Program-made: the position numbers and the translations under genes | Notes under the pieces: generated by a model | What the model was told of the DNA's origin: nothing | The model's input: the letters and a program-made list of their open reading frames with translations, nothing else | Databases searched by the model: none | Assembly (NCBI GenBank): GCA_025642065.1 | Contig: JAODUP010000677.1 | Location: 1 to 64,000, forward strand | Length of the DNA stretch: 64,000 nucleotides | From: Paralvinella palmiformis | Lineage: Eukaryota; Annelida; Polychaeta; Terebellida; Alvinellidae | Direction: 5' to 3' | In this document: positions 26,111 to 37,040 of the stretch, piece by piece | How positions within the stretch are numbered: position 1 is the stretch's first letter | Layout of the letters: every line of letters starts with the position of its first letter

Positions 26111-26502
26111 ATTATTATTATTATTATTATTATACCAAACTTAGTATGGACTATTTTCATATATGAGTCAGTTCACAAGCGTTAACAAAGATGGATTGTG
26201 TGTATTTTCTGAAATAGGGGATTCTATGGAAAAGAATAACGGCATGGAGTTCACGGCGAATGGCACCGAATATGACCACGATCTTACCTCGATCAATTGT
26301 GCCGAGGTGTTCCGCGCCCCCTGGTGGTACGCTGTGGGATCCGAATCCAGACCAACTGGCCAATACGGGATCGCAGTTCCGGATCAGGAGGGATATTTAG
26401 ATGGTGTCTATACCACATTCCAGGGTGGTATCATGTGGAAAACATACCTCGGCAATGACGAACATCCGAGAATCCTGGAAATGAAGATACGTCCACAATA
26501 AA
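21680..26502 (+). CDS. secreted PAN/apple + fibrinogen C-terminal domain protein, complete, 6 coding exons
   Basis: Coding exons: 21,683-21,852, 22,869-23,014, 24,129-24,283, 25,424-25,520, 25,799-25,999 and 26,218-26,501. All have AG/GT borders and matching phases (2,1,0,1,1), giving 350 aa. Residues 1-24 form a signal peptide. Residues 57-85 show a PAN/apple Cys pattern (C58, C62, C68, C83). Residues 113-348 form a fibrinogen-C domain: YCDM (146-149), LRRIDDSVTFDRSWKDY, GNLWMGLEFIH, YEMRIDM, GDSMEKNNG, NCA (283-285), APWWY, GIMWKTY, EMKIRP. C113 and C147 can pair, but the partner of C284 is G297, and the Ca-site acidic run is altered. The architecture suggests an extracellular lectin-like recognition protein (FREP/ficolin/tenascin-like fold); its ligand is unknown. 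AATAAA at 26,497 overlaps the stop codon. Confidence 0.88.
21901..21977. repeat. GTAGTGGTGGT trinucleotide-rich repeat in intron 1
   Basis: Imperfect (GTA)n/(GGT)n tract just downstream of the signal-peptide exon donor. Confidence 0.85.
22783..22856. repeat. (AT)n microsatellite in intron 1
   Basis: About 37 AT units, ending 12 bases before the exon 2 acceptor AG at 22,867. It therefore replaces the usual pyrimidine tract. Confidence 0.95.
23096..23193 (+). CDS. possible alternative terminal exon of the PAN-fibrinogen gene
   Basis: After an acceptor (TTTCCAAAATAG) the sequence joins exon 2 in phase 1. It encodes DSHWISGSADLFEVPTLDC and a further 12 residues to a TGA at 23,191-23,193. AATAAA follows at about 23,210. 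Use of this exon would give a secreted 137 aa PAN-only product without the fibrinogen domain. Skipping it joins exon 2 to 24,129 in the same phase. It could equally be a chance open intron segment. Confidence 0.4.
23542..23722. repeat. compound (AT)n-(CA)n-(TA)n-(TGCG)n microsatellite
   Basis: Four repeat types in succession: AT to about 23,605, CA at 23,618-23,628, a short TA run, then about 20 TGCG units at 23,640-23,722. It lies in the intron before the first fibrinogen exon. Confidence 0.95.
24316..24330. repeat. short (CG)n tract
   Basis: GCGCGCGCGCGC run with potential to form Z-DNA, 33 bases after an exon donor. Confidence 0.85.
25001..25112. repeat. (GTGC)n/(GT)n microsatellite
   Basis: Alternating GTGC and GTGT blocks in the intron before exon 25,424-25,520. 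Confidence 0.95.
26013..26133. repeat. (ATT)n microsatellite in last intron
   Basis: Three ATT blocks with short interruptions between the last two fibrinogen exons. Confidence 0.95.
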
Positions 26503-26623
26503 TTTTACCTAAATAATAACGTATATGACGTCAGACTAAAGACCGTATAATGATGACCTCTCGAAATATTTTAGTTTAGTTATTTAGATAAAATTGCGTT
26601 TATCTTCCAAACACACACACATC

Positions 26624-26626
<3 letters not shown>

Positions 26627-26704
<78 letters not shown>
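26627..26704. repeat. (AT)n microsatellite 3' of the PAN-fibrinogen gene
   Basis: About 38 AT units, 125 bases after the stop codon. Confidence 0.95.
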
Positions 26705-26707
<3 letters not shown>

Positions 26708-28431
26708 TACTTGTGTGTGATTACTTGTTTTATCAGTAACAATGGGTACACTATGCGGAAATGATGTACGTGCATATTAGATTATTATAATATATCTAAT
26801 ATTTTAATTATAGCAAACTAGTGTATTACTAACACAGTAATAATACTATAAGGATGATGTCGTAATGACGTTATGGTTTAACTGAAAATTGGTTTTTACA
26901 TAAACAACTCACCGTTCTGTTGTTTGTTTGTGTAACGTGATAAATCGCCAGTAAAATAGATCAGAACTACATTTATTTTTGTCGGTAGTATATATTATTT
27001 ATTTATCTTATCAGGGGGGGGGGTGTTGGCAGCGTATACAAATCAATTAAAGCAATTAAAATTAAACAAATGGCGGATACGTGGATCTTAGTCATCAATT
27101 ATTCCGCTTTACCACGAGTCATTAGCTGAGTGACCTTTGTCAATGTCACGGATGTGTATCCTAAATAAAATCTACGATGGCAACATGCGGTGGCAGCGTC
27201 AGACTTGGAGCTTCATACGTGGACCATATTTTCCAGGTGTGACCAAGCTAAGATAGAACAAAACATAAACTGAACAATCATCCACTTTCAAATCCAGTAA
27301 CATTAAGAGCCGTTTATCTCCTTTTACGACATCCTATTGTGATCTTCTTGGTCGTTTATTGTTCGTCACCGGTTGTTTTTCCTTCTAATTGTGTAAACAA
27401 ACTTTTCTTTTTCAATTACCAACATCAACCACGTTTACGGATTGGATATAATTAGAAAAGAATCGCCTGACATCTTCTTGAGTAAGGATGGCATATATTT
27501 GGGATACAATCGATTAACTCTATTGATTTCAGTAATCTTTTAGGCCGCTATTAGTGCCTGAGATAAATGTCTTTCGTCGTATATATAACATTATATTGTT
27601 ATCCATCATAATGTTTCCTTACAAAACTGTCTATTGTCTATCTTATTCAATTAGATTGAAATTTTGACCCCTCCCCCAATGGTGATCGATAAAAACCGAC
27701 TATAGGTTAATTGAAAAAAGGGGATGACTGCTCCTGCTCCTGATAACTATCTGGATACTATATTAACCCTTTTCATCCAGGTCATTATGATAGCAAACTT
27801 AAATCGAATCGAATAAATATTTCAAGATGACTGAAACGAAGAAACGATCCAGACAGAAGTGGTCCAGATGAAGTAAGGTCATGGTTTAAGTTCGTGCATC
27901 ATTATGTCATATTTAATATTGTTCGTGTGATATTTAAATAATTTATTGTTTCCAGTTTTATCCTTCTTTATGTAAGCATAACTAAAATACAGATTTCCTT
28001 TCATTAATGATGTGAATTTGTCTTCAATTATGAATATGTATAATACACATGAGCTTGTCATGTGATATACTCGAACACAGAGAGGGCGAGTAAACACAAC
28101 TGTCGTATCTTACACTAACACCGAATAATTAATTCAATTTGTTATTGTTTACTCTTTTGCCTTATAAATAGATGTCTATTAGTTTGTTATAATACATTTA
28201 TATCCGTATTATATCACATAGACAATAGACACAGACTGTCTTAAGATGGTCTTATTATTCATAATTAAAAGGACTAATTAGTCAGCGTAATAAGCAGATT
28301 TGACTAATATAGACGATAAACATAAATGCAAGCTTTTAGAAGTTCGTTTTTTTGGGTTACTGTTGTACAACAGGCTAACTACTCTGTCATCAAATAACAT
28401 TCGGTATATAATCATGTTTGTGCTTGTGTAT

Positions 28432-28464
<33 letters not shown>

Positions 28465-28600
28465 TTAGGATACATATAGAGAAGCACATCATTCGAAACC
28501 TCGACATCCATAAATCTAAATCTAAATAAAATTAAGCATATATCATTCTAAATATAAAACTTTGTACACCTCCATATATCGATACATATATACGTAGAAC
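26705..28600. other. intergenic AT-rich sequence
   Basis: No exon or transposon protein recognised. A short (TG)n tract lies at 28,435-28,462. Confidence 0.5.
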
Positions 28601-28604
28601 TATA

Positions 28605-28905
28605 CATGTGTCTGGGCTACTCATCAGCCTGTGGGGACCAGCTAATTCAATTTTCGGGCGCAACAACTATGTCACGACTACAGGAAAGCGGCTACATGCA
28701 GGCTACGTACAAAAAGCGGAAGCACGTAAAACATAACATATGATACCACAGCTTGGTTCAATGGCGACTTACTACATACATATGATAACTACTTTGACAC
28801 CACATTTTACTTTCAACAGTAATTCTGTGTGGTCCAAAAGAAACCTATACATAAAGAACACTTCGACACGACAGGTGCTGACATCAGCTTCATTCTGGGT
28901 TCGTA
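28605..28905 (+). repeat. interspersed repeat, longer copy
   Basis: Blocks CTCATCAGCCTGTGG, CCAGCTAAT, TGTCACG, AGGCTACGTAC, AAGCGGAAGCAC and AGGTGCTGACATCAGCTTCA occur in order. The copy at 29,998-30,110 has the same blocks but lacks about 150 bases between AAGCGGAAGCAC and AGGTGCTGAC. Non-coding, family unknown, probably a MITE or SINE-like element. Confidence 0.6.
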
Positions 28906-29239
28906 TAACAAACCCTATATGAATGGTATCGATAGACGTCCGAGTGGTATGGTATCGCAAGTTCTATTCTAACCTAAGTGAAAAGTTAAGCCTTTTATAG
29001 GCGTGTTCACAAACATTACAGTTTGTTGAACACGTGAGATAATGTACACTAACTCTGTATGGAATCAGTGAAGTGATTTAGCTAAAATATCAACAAAGTA
29101 GCAATACTGCACAATGGATTATTATTGGACTAGAACGGAATATCGTCTCAAACCTGAGTAAATACTATCATTTACTCGAACCTAACAGCTAACCCTCATA
29201 CGTTTCCGTGCATCACTAAGTCCACTTCACACGACTTAC

Positions 29240-29402
29240 TCTGTGTGTGCGTGTGTGTGTCTGCGTGTGTGTGCGCGTGCGTGTTTTAGCTGTGTACAAT
29301 AAGGCACGGGCACAGAGAATATCGAAAGGTAAATTCAAACTCTGGACATTTCTTCACGCGACTGAATCCAGAGTGGCGACCTTTCTTGCTGAGACATGTC
29401 TA
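29240..29402 (+). repeat. interspersed repeat, copy 2 (see 14,085)
   Basis: A GT run, then GTTTTAGCTGTGTACAATAA, GGCACGGG, AAACTCTGGAC, TTCTTCA and GAGACATGT in the same order as at 14,085-14,240. Confidence 0.6.
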
Positions 29403-29447
29403 TTTTATATGCTATTTTTAAACGGCAATTATAACTCCAAAACGATT

Positions 29448-29520
29448 AAAATATATGTAATTACATGTATAATGTAATTATATTTATATTGTAATTACAT
29501 TTACAATTTAATTACATTTT
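29448..29520. repeat. TGTAATTACAT palindromic repeat cluster
   Basis: Several variants of the self-complementary word (A)TGTAATTACA(T) in about 75 bases. Confidence 0.65.
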
Positions 29521-29817
29521 TTATTTAATTAACTTTTTAACTATAAAACAATGAAAGGAAAAGCAAATTACTAAAATAATCCAGAAGAGGATCACCGTAA
29601 TATAAACAAAGCAATATTATTGACACAAATCCAGGCTTTTGTGATATTCTGCAGCCAAGAAATCATCAATCAAAATAAACCATAAAAGAGAAAAGTACAA
29701 TATTAATACACACTATAATAGAATAATATAAACATAAATCAGAATATACTCGGATCAATGTTCGTAGCAACGACACAGCACGACTCAAAGCATCAACACT
29801 TAAACGTCCATTACAAC

Positions 29818-29945
29818 CTACACCTGCATAAATCTACACCTGCATAAATCTACATCGCCATAAAATCTACGCCTGAATAAATCTATACATAAATAAATAT
29901 ATACCTACTTAAACCTAGACACAAATAACTTCCACCTCCATGCAT
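29818..29945. repeat. degenerate tandem repeat, about 16-17 bp unit
   Basis: Successive variants of AAATCTACACCTGCAT, about seven copies with decreasing similarity, followed by (AT)n at 29,950-30,003. Confidence 0.7.
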
Positions 29946-29948
29946 CTG

Positions 29949-29997
<49 letters not shown>

Positions 29998-30005
<8 letters not shown>

Positions 30006-30110
30006 GCAATTCATCAGCCTGTAGTGCCCAGCTAATACAAATGTGTCACGGTTGTATGTAGGCTACGTACCATAAGCGGAAGCACAAACCTAAAAGGTGC
30101 TGACCTCAGC
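29998..30110 (+). repeat. interspersed repeat, shorter copy (see 28,605)
   Basis: Shares CATCAGCCTGTAG, CCCAGCTAAT, AGGCTACGTACC and AAGCGGAAGCAC with the longer copy, and then jumps directly to AGGTGCTGACCTCAGCTTCA. It is flanked by (AT)n on the left and CT/GT tracts on the right. Confidence 0.6.
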
Positions 30111-30249
30111 TTCATTTAGTTCCCGAATCATTCTCTCTCTCTCTTTCTCTGTGTGTATGCGTGCGTGCACGTGCGTGTGTGTGCGTGTGTGTGTGCGCGC
30201 GTGCGAGCCGACATGTCTGTGACAGCTTCACTTGGATCCGGGTGATTAA

Positions 30250-31530
30250 GACCGATAATAAAACAATTTGGTTTTAAAGAATAGGTTTAAACTGCACAAC
30301 CTTTATAAAGTATGTCTTCATGATTACATGAAATGTGAATTTTCAAAACGCATTATTTGTGTGTAATAAACATGTATATAACTTGTAATATAATCAGCAT
30401 CCAAAATTCAGATTCAGATGTAATTTCTGTAATGTACCTACATAAAGGAAAACAGATATTAGACTTCACGTGCCAATTACCTTAAACTGGTCTTACTGCA
30501 TTGTGATTTTAAGAAGAACACACAAGAGCTAAGTTAAAAAGAGAGCTATTAATGTTATTACATTTCCTTTACAGAGAGAACATACATGCATTTGATTACC
30601 TTTTCCAAACTTTGTGTACACCTCAAATAATAAATTATGCTCTTTTATTGTTGCATAAATACAAATGAACCCCGTTGGCTGTTGGTTCGTTTTCAAGTAT
30701 TCCTCAACATAAGATAATTTATTAATGTATTTTAAGAGGTACATCTTTTCAAATTAGGATCGGGTAGAAGTTGGATTTAAAATGTATTTTCTATTATATG
30801 CGTTTTATTTTGAACGAAAATCAATCTAGATTACCAATAAATAATGAACAACTTTAACCATAAAGACTATATGAAATTGAAGTTTTGTAAATGTGAAATA
30901 ATATAAGTTTGATGGATAGTTATGGCTTCGCTAATCCGATGACTCTATTGGAAAACTTACAAACTGAACAAAATACCTTAATGTTTAAATAACGACATGA
31001 ATTCCATATTGATATTGTTTCGTGAATTGTCCATTCAAATTATCACATAGAATCAACGTGGTAAACATGACGTGGATCAAACTTTCAACTAGAATATATT
31101 TTCAATGTTGAAACACAGTCGAGGCCGGAGACGGATTCAAATAAATTTCCACCTGTATTTGCCTCATTGTGTCCAGAACTAATTTAATCAAACAAGCTTA
31201 ACCAGCCCGAAGGACGTTTTTCACTAATGGATGAAACATCTCGCACTGAAAAGGCCCCAAGTTATGTACTCCCTTGAACAAAACACACTTTACCCTAGTA
31301 ACGTCCAGTAAATGGGATAAGAAAATGATTAAGATTACATTTATATGTCTTTATCCTGTATCATCTTCCTGTGTACGACAGGTTCTGCGACACTACTGTA
31401 AGTTGAAAGATTACTAAAAAAGTTACAAACATTTTAAGGGTATCAGCCTCTCAATACATAAATGATATTGACCTAGAAAGAGGTTACTCGATAACAATAA
31501 AACACGATATTGCATGTCATCACTATGACA
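30250..31530. other. intergenic sequence downstream of the membrane-protein gene
   Basis: No gene or repeat recognised. It presumably includes the 3' untranslated region of the minus-strand gene ending at 31,537. Confidence 0.45.
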
Positions 31531-31536
31531 TCGGGT

Positions 31537-32110
31537 TCAATCTGTCAACTGGTCCACTACAACATATATAACATCGTCAGGCCGGTGACCCGATTTGTCC
31601 TTGATCTGCCATAACTGGGTCAGCACGGTATCTTCCTCGTGTTGTACCGGTTCCATGATCTGTGGTATTAATGTTGACCTCTTTTCGGTTGTCTCGTGAT
31701 CTTCATGAGCTGCACCACGTGACCCGTCAATGGTAGATTTACTTAACCTCGACATACTTTCGTCCTTCTTAACTTTTCTCTTCTTCGAGCATCTGTTTAT
31801 AACAAAATCACACACAAACAGAGAACGAACGACTATTATACTCAAAACTATTATACTCTAAATTCTGTAGTCAATTACGGATAGTACAGAACAGAGGACA
31901 ATATTTGGGATGATGTATCATCTCTTTCATTCCATTATATGTCAGCATCCGAGTCGACTTCAGTAGACGTAAATTTGATATTTACTTTAAAGGCTGATTC
32001 CAATAGACCTTCAGTAGGATGTTACACAGGATAAACAAATTATGCTCCCACAAAACCTAATATAAACAGTTATACAATTGTATTACGTTTTATTTAAGAT
32101 TTTCTTCATA

Positions 32111-32165
<55 letters not shown>

Positions 32166-33543
32166 TAATAGCCGATAGAGCAGTTATTTTACCTGGCTGA
32201 CAACCTGAAATGAGGGAGTAGAATAAGATCAATGATTTACTGCTTGACCACGAGAACTAATCCTAAACAAATTTAGAATTTACAATATATGGCATATTCG
32301 GTGGAAACAATCTTGCCAGGTGCCCGGTTGGATGCTAAACTCCACCTACTGTAGTGTCACGGCCAGGATTCAAACCTCCAACCTCCCGCACAGCATGATG
32401 ATAGCCCTGGGTAAATAGTCCCACACTCTACCCACGAGGCTAAACATTTATGCGTCTTGATCAAGGAAAACATTATTTAAATAAAATATTGATGCTCCGT
32501 TTTCTGGATTAGTGATTACCTGGACTGAATCCTGAAATTGTGTACGTTTGGCAATACTGTTTTTAGTCAATTGTGCAATTAATTCGTGAAGGCCTAGAAA
32601 TTGTGTACATTTATTAATACTGTATCTGGTCAACTTACCCGTGATGAAACTATGCAAAATTACAATAAATGCATGACTATTCAGATTGACAAGAATATTA
32701 ATTCGATGTGTGTGTATGTGTGTGTGCGTGTGTGCGCGTGTGTGTATGCATACGTGCGTGTGTGCGTGTACATAAGAAATACTTACAGTGTTATAAAACT
32801 GAACACTAAGAGTGTGGCTACTGTCAGAACTACTACAGACGAACCCAAGCCAGCTACAACAGGACCTAATGTAAATAAAATACATTTAAAATTTGCTAAA
32901 TATCTATCTATCTAGTTATCTATCTATCTATCTATCTATCTCTCTCTCTCTCTCTCGCTCGCTCGCTCGCTGTACTGTAGCTAGAGAGCTACCCGGATAA
33001 ATAGTTAGACATATATACAGTAGTTAGTTGGACAGAAACATAGATAGGTCGCAAGATAGATAGCTAATTTACGCACATCCATAGATATATGATATTACAC
33101 CATATGGCATATATTTGCTGTTCTTAAATGGTTCTAAGACTATCCATAATACAGATTCGTACATACATTTTAGAGTGATTCACAATTATGTGTTTCTTAC
33201 AATGACTACAACTAACTGATGGATAACTCATCAGCTACCGACTACTCTAATAAATATGGAACATAATCCAGTATTAGTGAATATTTACAGTGGAGATATG
33301 TCATAACACTGAATTAATAGATATTGTACATTGGTTCCGAAATCTACAAAATGTCCTAAAACATCGAGATTACGCTCTATCTGTGTGTGTGTGTGAGCGT
33401 GTGTGTGTGTGTGCGTGCGTGCGTGTGCGTGTCCACCTACATTCATATAAATTTGCGTATGATACCAACCTATCTTCCAGTTGGAAGTCTCGTTGCTCAA
33501 CGTCGGTGGCTCCATCTGGCGATTTATTACATCCTCCATATTA
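31537..33543 (-). CDS. single-pass membrane protein with ITIM-like tail, last three exons (5' end not found)
   Basis: Minus-strand exons 33,543-33,470, 32,865-32,787 and 31,792-31,537 have AG/GT borders and join in frame (phases 1 and 2). The first gives an extracellular stalk, NMEDVINRQMEPPTLSNETS and so on, with an N-glycosylation site (NET). The second is a transmembrane helix, GPVVAGLGSSVVVLTVATLL plus VFSFITL. The third starts with the basic stop-transfer CSKKRKVKK and continues about 80 residues to the stop at 31,537-31,539. Near the end, VIYVVV fits the ITIM pattern (V/I/L)xYxx(V/L). This is the layout of a type I receptor or adhesion protein. The ectodomain exons were not found at higher coordinates, so the family cannot be named. 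The splice joins are inferred from sequence only. Confidence 0.58.
32110..32165. repeat. (AAT)n microsatellite
   Basis: About 18 AAT units, in the intron between the transmembrane and tail exons. Confidence 0.95.
32320..32448 (-). repeat. tRNA-like SINE (second family)
   Basis: On the minus strand, GCCTCGTGGGTAGAGTGTGG resembles a tRNA 5' half with an A box. About 50 bases on, GGAGGTTTGAATCC resembles a B box (GGTTCGAATCC). It differs from the SINE family at 34,922 and lies in an intron of the membrane-protein gene. A solitary tRNA pseudogene is the alternative. Confidence 0.5.
32903..32972. repeat. (ATCT)n-(CT)n-(CGCT)n compound repeat
   Basis: Three adjoining short repeat types upstream (in minus orientation) of the transmembrane exon. 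Confidence 0.9.
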
Positions 33544-33699
33544 CTCAGTGCCGAAGTAAGCATAAAACAAACAAAAAAGAAAACTGAAGTATCATCCTAT
33601 GATTACCAGCTGATACACAACATTAGTATCGTGTCACTGTGTTGTCAAATACATCCTCAAATCCCATTCCTAGAGAGACGAATCCTCTTAGGGATATCT

Positions 33700-34320
33700 T
33701 AAATATGGGATTATATTTAGTGCAGCGTCTATCATTATATAGTAATGCTTGGTAAAACACGTGACCTAATATAGCACATGTATTTGTTTGCGTGTTTTTT
33801 TTTTGAGATTTGTGCTATTAATAACATTAGCAACATTGTGTTCCGAAATAGTTTTTTATCGTCGCAACGGCTATAGGATCCAGAATTAATGTTGTTCATT
33901 CCGGACGCTAGTGACGTACACCATGCCGGTCACAATCCCAGTTATACCCGACTAGACTCGGTCCGTGAGTGTCTCTCCATACTGTCAGTACTCAAATGAA
34001 GTATGGGTATCCGGCTTCCGGTTTGTCATTGACACTTCAAGTCTCCACAGAGAGAGTTCTAGATAATGTCAGCTTGTCGCTGTAACCCTGTTGTGATAGG
34101 ATTATGGAACAAATAATTTCTAATTGATATTGTTTGTGTAGGTCTCTCCGTACGGGGGTTGCTACTGGGTAAATAGACTAGGAAACCCTCATTATAACAA
34201 CATCATCATCATGAATACCGGGATTGTCGTCTAATGTGTCATCCTGTGCGTCATCCTGTGTGTCATCTCATGCGTCATATCCTGTGTTATGCGGGTCTCC
34301 GTGGGCAGTTGTTTGTAATA
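33700..34320. other. no gene recognised
   Basis: Moderate GC. It includes a short degenerate repeat of GTGTCATCCTGTGCGTCATC type at 34,234-34,285. Confidence 0.45.
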
Positions 34321-34337
34321 TCACGCTATAATCATGT

Positions 34338-34421
34338 TAACACACACACACGCTCACATAACCTTACACCACACACCCACACACACAACCACACACACAA
34401 CCACACTCACATGACCTTACA

Positions 34422-34469
<48 letters not shown>

Positions 34470-34470
34470 C

Positions 34471-34509
<39 letters not shown>

Positions 34510-34520
34510 GCCTCTCTCTC
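34338..34520. repeat. (CA)n-(TA)n-(CT)n compound microsatellite
   Basis: A CA-rich tract to 34,466, TA to about 34,508, then a short CT run. Confidence 0.95.
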
Positions 34521-34921
34521 TATCTGAGTGTATTTGTATATGTGAGTGTGGTGCGTGCGCTTTGCGGGTCCACGTGGGTGTGTATATGTGCGTTAATAGC
34601 TCCTGGCAGATAATCAAGAATCGTAAACACAACTTCTGCATGATTCATCAGGGGACTTAATTCACGGTTTCCACCTTTACCCTGGACTCACCATGTATCA
34701 TTAGCTGTAATGTTTGCTCCAGGTTAGCTTGAATACCGCTCTCTGGTGCCCGAGGAGAGCTTGACCGCTACCTAAGCTAAATTGGCTAGGTTTCACTTCG
34801 ACTTTTTTACAGGGCCTGACGAGTTATATTCTTTGAATAACACTCACATTCAGCGGCACATTTTGGTACATGAGATCGCTCATCATACCATTAATAAATG
34901 CGAATTTAATAGGCAATAACT

Positions 34922-35114
34922 GGGCGCCTCCGTGGTCTAGCGGTAGCGTGTTGGACTACAGATCACTACCACCCGTGTTCGAATCTCGGGGTGGGCATAT
35001 CTGAAGGTTGTTTCGTCTTTGACTTCGTCTCATTATCTTTGGGGGTCGCTCAGCCCATTTAGCCTACCTTGTGCACAAAGGTGGCCGTAAAACATCAATC
35101 ATCATCATCAATAA
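34922..35114 (+). mobile_element. tRNA-derived SINE with 9 bp target-site duplication
   Basis: The head GGGCGCCTCCGTGGTCTAGC has a tRNA A box and GTGTTCGAATCTC is a B box. A conserved body follows (CTGAAGGTT-TTTCGTCTTT, TTCGTCTCATTA, TCGCTC-GCCCATTTAGCC, TTGTGCACAAA-GTGGCCGTAAA), ending in an ATC-rich tail. GCAATAACT at 34,913-34,921 is repeated at 35,115-35,123. Transcribed by RNA polymerase III and mobilised by a partner LINE. Confidence 0.88.
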
Positions 35115-35123
35115 GCAATAACT

Positions 35124-36045
35124 CGAGACTTCGCCATCTTGGTCGACTGTCGTATGATCACGTGACACTGAATATACAAACAATGAATACACCGTCGCGC
35201 AAAATAATGTTCCGTACTACATTTAAAAAATTTAAGCACAAGTTAACAATATAAGCCTATGATTGTCCTTATGGTTTATTATTAAAATTACATAATATCG
35301 CTGAGATATTAGCCGTAAATTTATTTTATTATGGAGATCAATTAACACGTGGTGTTACAAACGCGCTCTAAATATTTTGTCGGGGGGTGTATTTATTCAG
35401 GATTGCGCAATCAAATCAACGCCGTTATTATGCGCATGTGCAAGTGTTACGCACATATTTAACGGAAGTTTATTTGATCATGGCTGCATATCAACACAGT
35501 TTTTGAACAGGTAAATTGATCAATTTCTGGTGTTTAATGATATCGTATCGGTGCCGAAAGTGTGGCAATTGACTTTTAAACGCTTGGAGTAACAAAGCTG
35601 CCAAGTCGTTCGGGAAATTCGAAGTGCAACCTCGCTAAACGTGCATGGGTAGCGTATTGGCCCTGCTCAGCACAGGGCCATACATTGGCTAGCTCCAGGT
35701 GTGTGAGTTTGTGACGTGTAGAAAGGGGGCTGGGCGAGACATGTAAGAGCAATAAATATTAATAATTTTCATATTTATTGATTAAGTCAACAGTTCAGTC
35801 ACAGTTAAGTATATATCTTCACACTATCCTTAATTAAATTAACTATGAGCCCAAACATAATAGTTTCCATGACAAATGCAAATTGACATAAAAGTAATAT
35901 GCGTTTATGTGCGCGCGAGCACGTGTGTGTGTGTGCGTGTTATGGTGTTCATTCGTTCATACATACAGACCACACAAAACGTACACCATTTAATTTAATA
36001 AATACTCTATAAAAATAAACCTGCCAAGAAAAGATAACAATGGAT
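35124..36045. other. no gene recognised; GC-richer island at 35,380-35,700
   Basis: Around 35,420-35,510 the sequence is CpG-richer, has GCGCATGTGC-like words and a CGGAAG box. A short ATG frame and a donor-like ACAG/GTAAAT at about 35,510 follow. It could be the promoter and first non-coding exon of a plus-strand gene, but no partner exon was found. Confidence 0.3.
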
Positions 36046-36047
36046 AT

Positions 36048-36078
36048 GTATTCATTCATTCATTCATTCATTCATTCA
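36048..36078. repeat. (CATT)n microsatellite
   Basis: About seven ATTC units. Confidence 0.95.
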
Positions 36079-36755
36079 CAGATATAACATTATTCAGTTA
36101 TATATCACATGATATTATATATACATACTATTACGGAATCCACAACATTATTAAAATGAACACGAACTGATACAAAAATAACAATGAAAACTCGCCTCAC
36201 GTGTTACACGAGGGACTTCGGGACCAGATTGGGGTGGGGTGGGGGCTTATTGGCACAAACCGTGGGCCTCGAGGACAAATCCAGCAAGTTGTCGTATGAT
36301 ACAAAATGTTTTAACCATGACGACAAACGATCAAACATACAACGGCGTACACCTTGGAGGTACACTGAAGAATGTCCGTAAAGAACTGTTACTGCTCAGT
36401 CATGCATGATTGGTTAGAGAGTAAAAGCTAAATGTTAGGTTTTATGGTGATCGATATTGACGTGAATAAGTTTACCATTATTTAACAAGCACATCTATTA
36501 TTATTGTCACAACGTCATCGTTGACATGAGGTGTTTTTATTTTGTGTTTATGGGTGTGTGTTTTTTGTGTGTGTTGATCAAAATTCGTGTGAACCATAAA
36601 TGATTTCCCAGATGTTAATACTGATGTATTGTAAATGGCTTTGTACTGTGTTATCTACATTGTTCTATTATCACTTCTATAGATAACGAGTGAATCATCT
36701 TTAAGACGTGGACATCTGTTTAAGGCCGACATTTATATAGCCTCTATTGTGTTTT
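36079..36755. other. no gene recognised
   Basis: A short frame at 36,184-36,381 has no recognisable domain or splice context. Confidence 0.45.
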
Positions 36756-36757
36756 TC

Positions 36758-36823
36758 TGTGTGTGTGTGTTTGTGTGTATTTGTGTGTGTTTGTGTGTGT
36801 GTTTGTGTGTGTTTGTGTGTGTC
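36758..36823. repeat. (GTGTGTTT)n microsatellite
   Basis: GT repeat regularly interrupted by TTT. Confidence 0.9.
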
Positions 36824-36951
36824 AGCGTTGAGTAGTTCTTATCAATTTCAGCGAAGATGTACATGTGTTTAATTCGTCATCGTTTATTTATTATACGTGT
36901 TTGTCTTTGTAATTTACGTGTTTGTCTAACTTTCGTTTAGTTTTCAGACTC

Positions 36952-37040
36952 TTTATTATAAGTGTTAGTCCGTGTTTATTATAAGTGTTATGTTCTGTTT
37001 ATTATAAAGTGTTAAGTTCTGGTCTGTTATAAACGTTTCG
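36952..37040. repeat. degenerate tandem repeat, about 26 bp unit
   Basis: Three to four variants of GTTTATTATAAGTGTTATGT. Confidence 0.7.

Noticed and set aside
34922..34995. Functional tRNA gene
   Set aside because: The A and B boxes are present, but no clean acceptor-stem pairing is evident, the same body follows in five copies, and a target duplication is present: a SINE head.
35470..35515. First coding exon with ATG and donor
   Set aside because: The frame closes after eight codons before the donor. At most a non-coding exon; no partner found.
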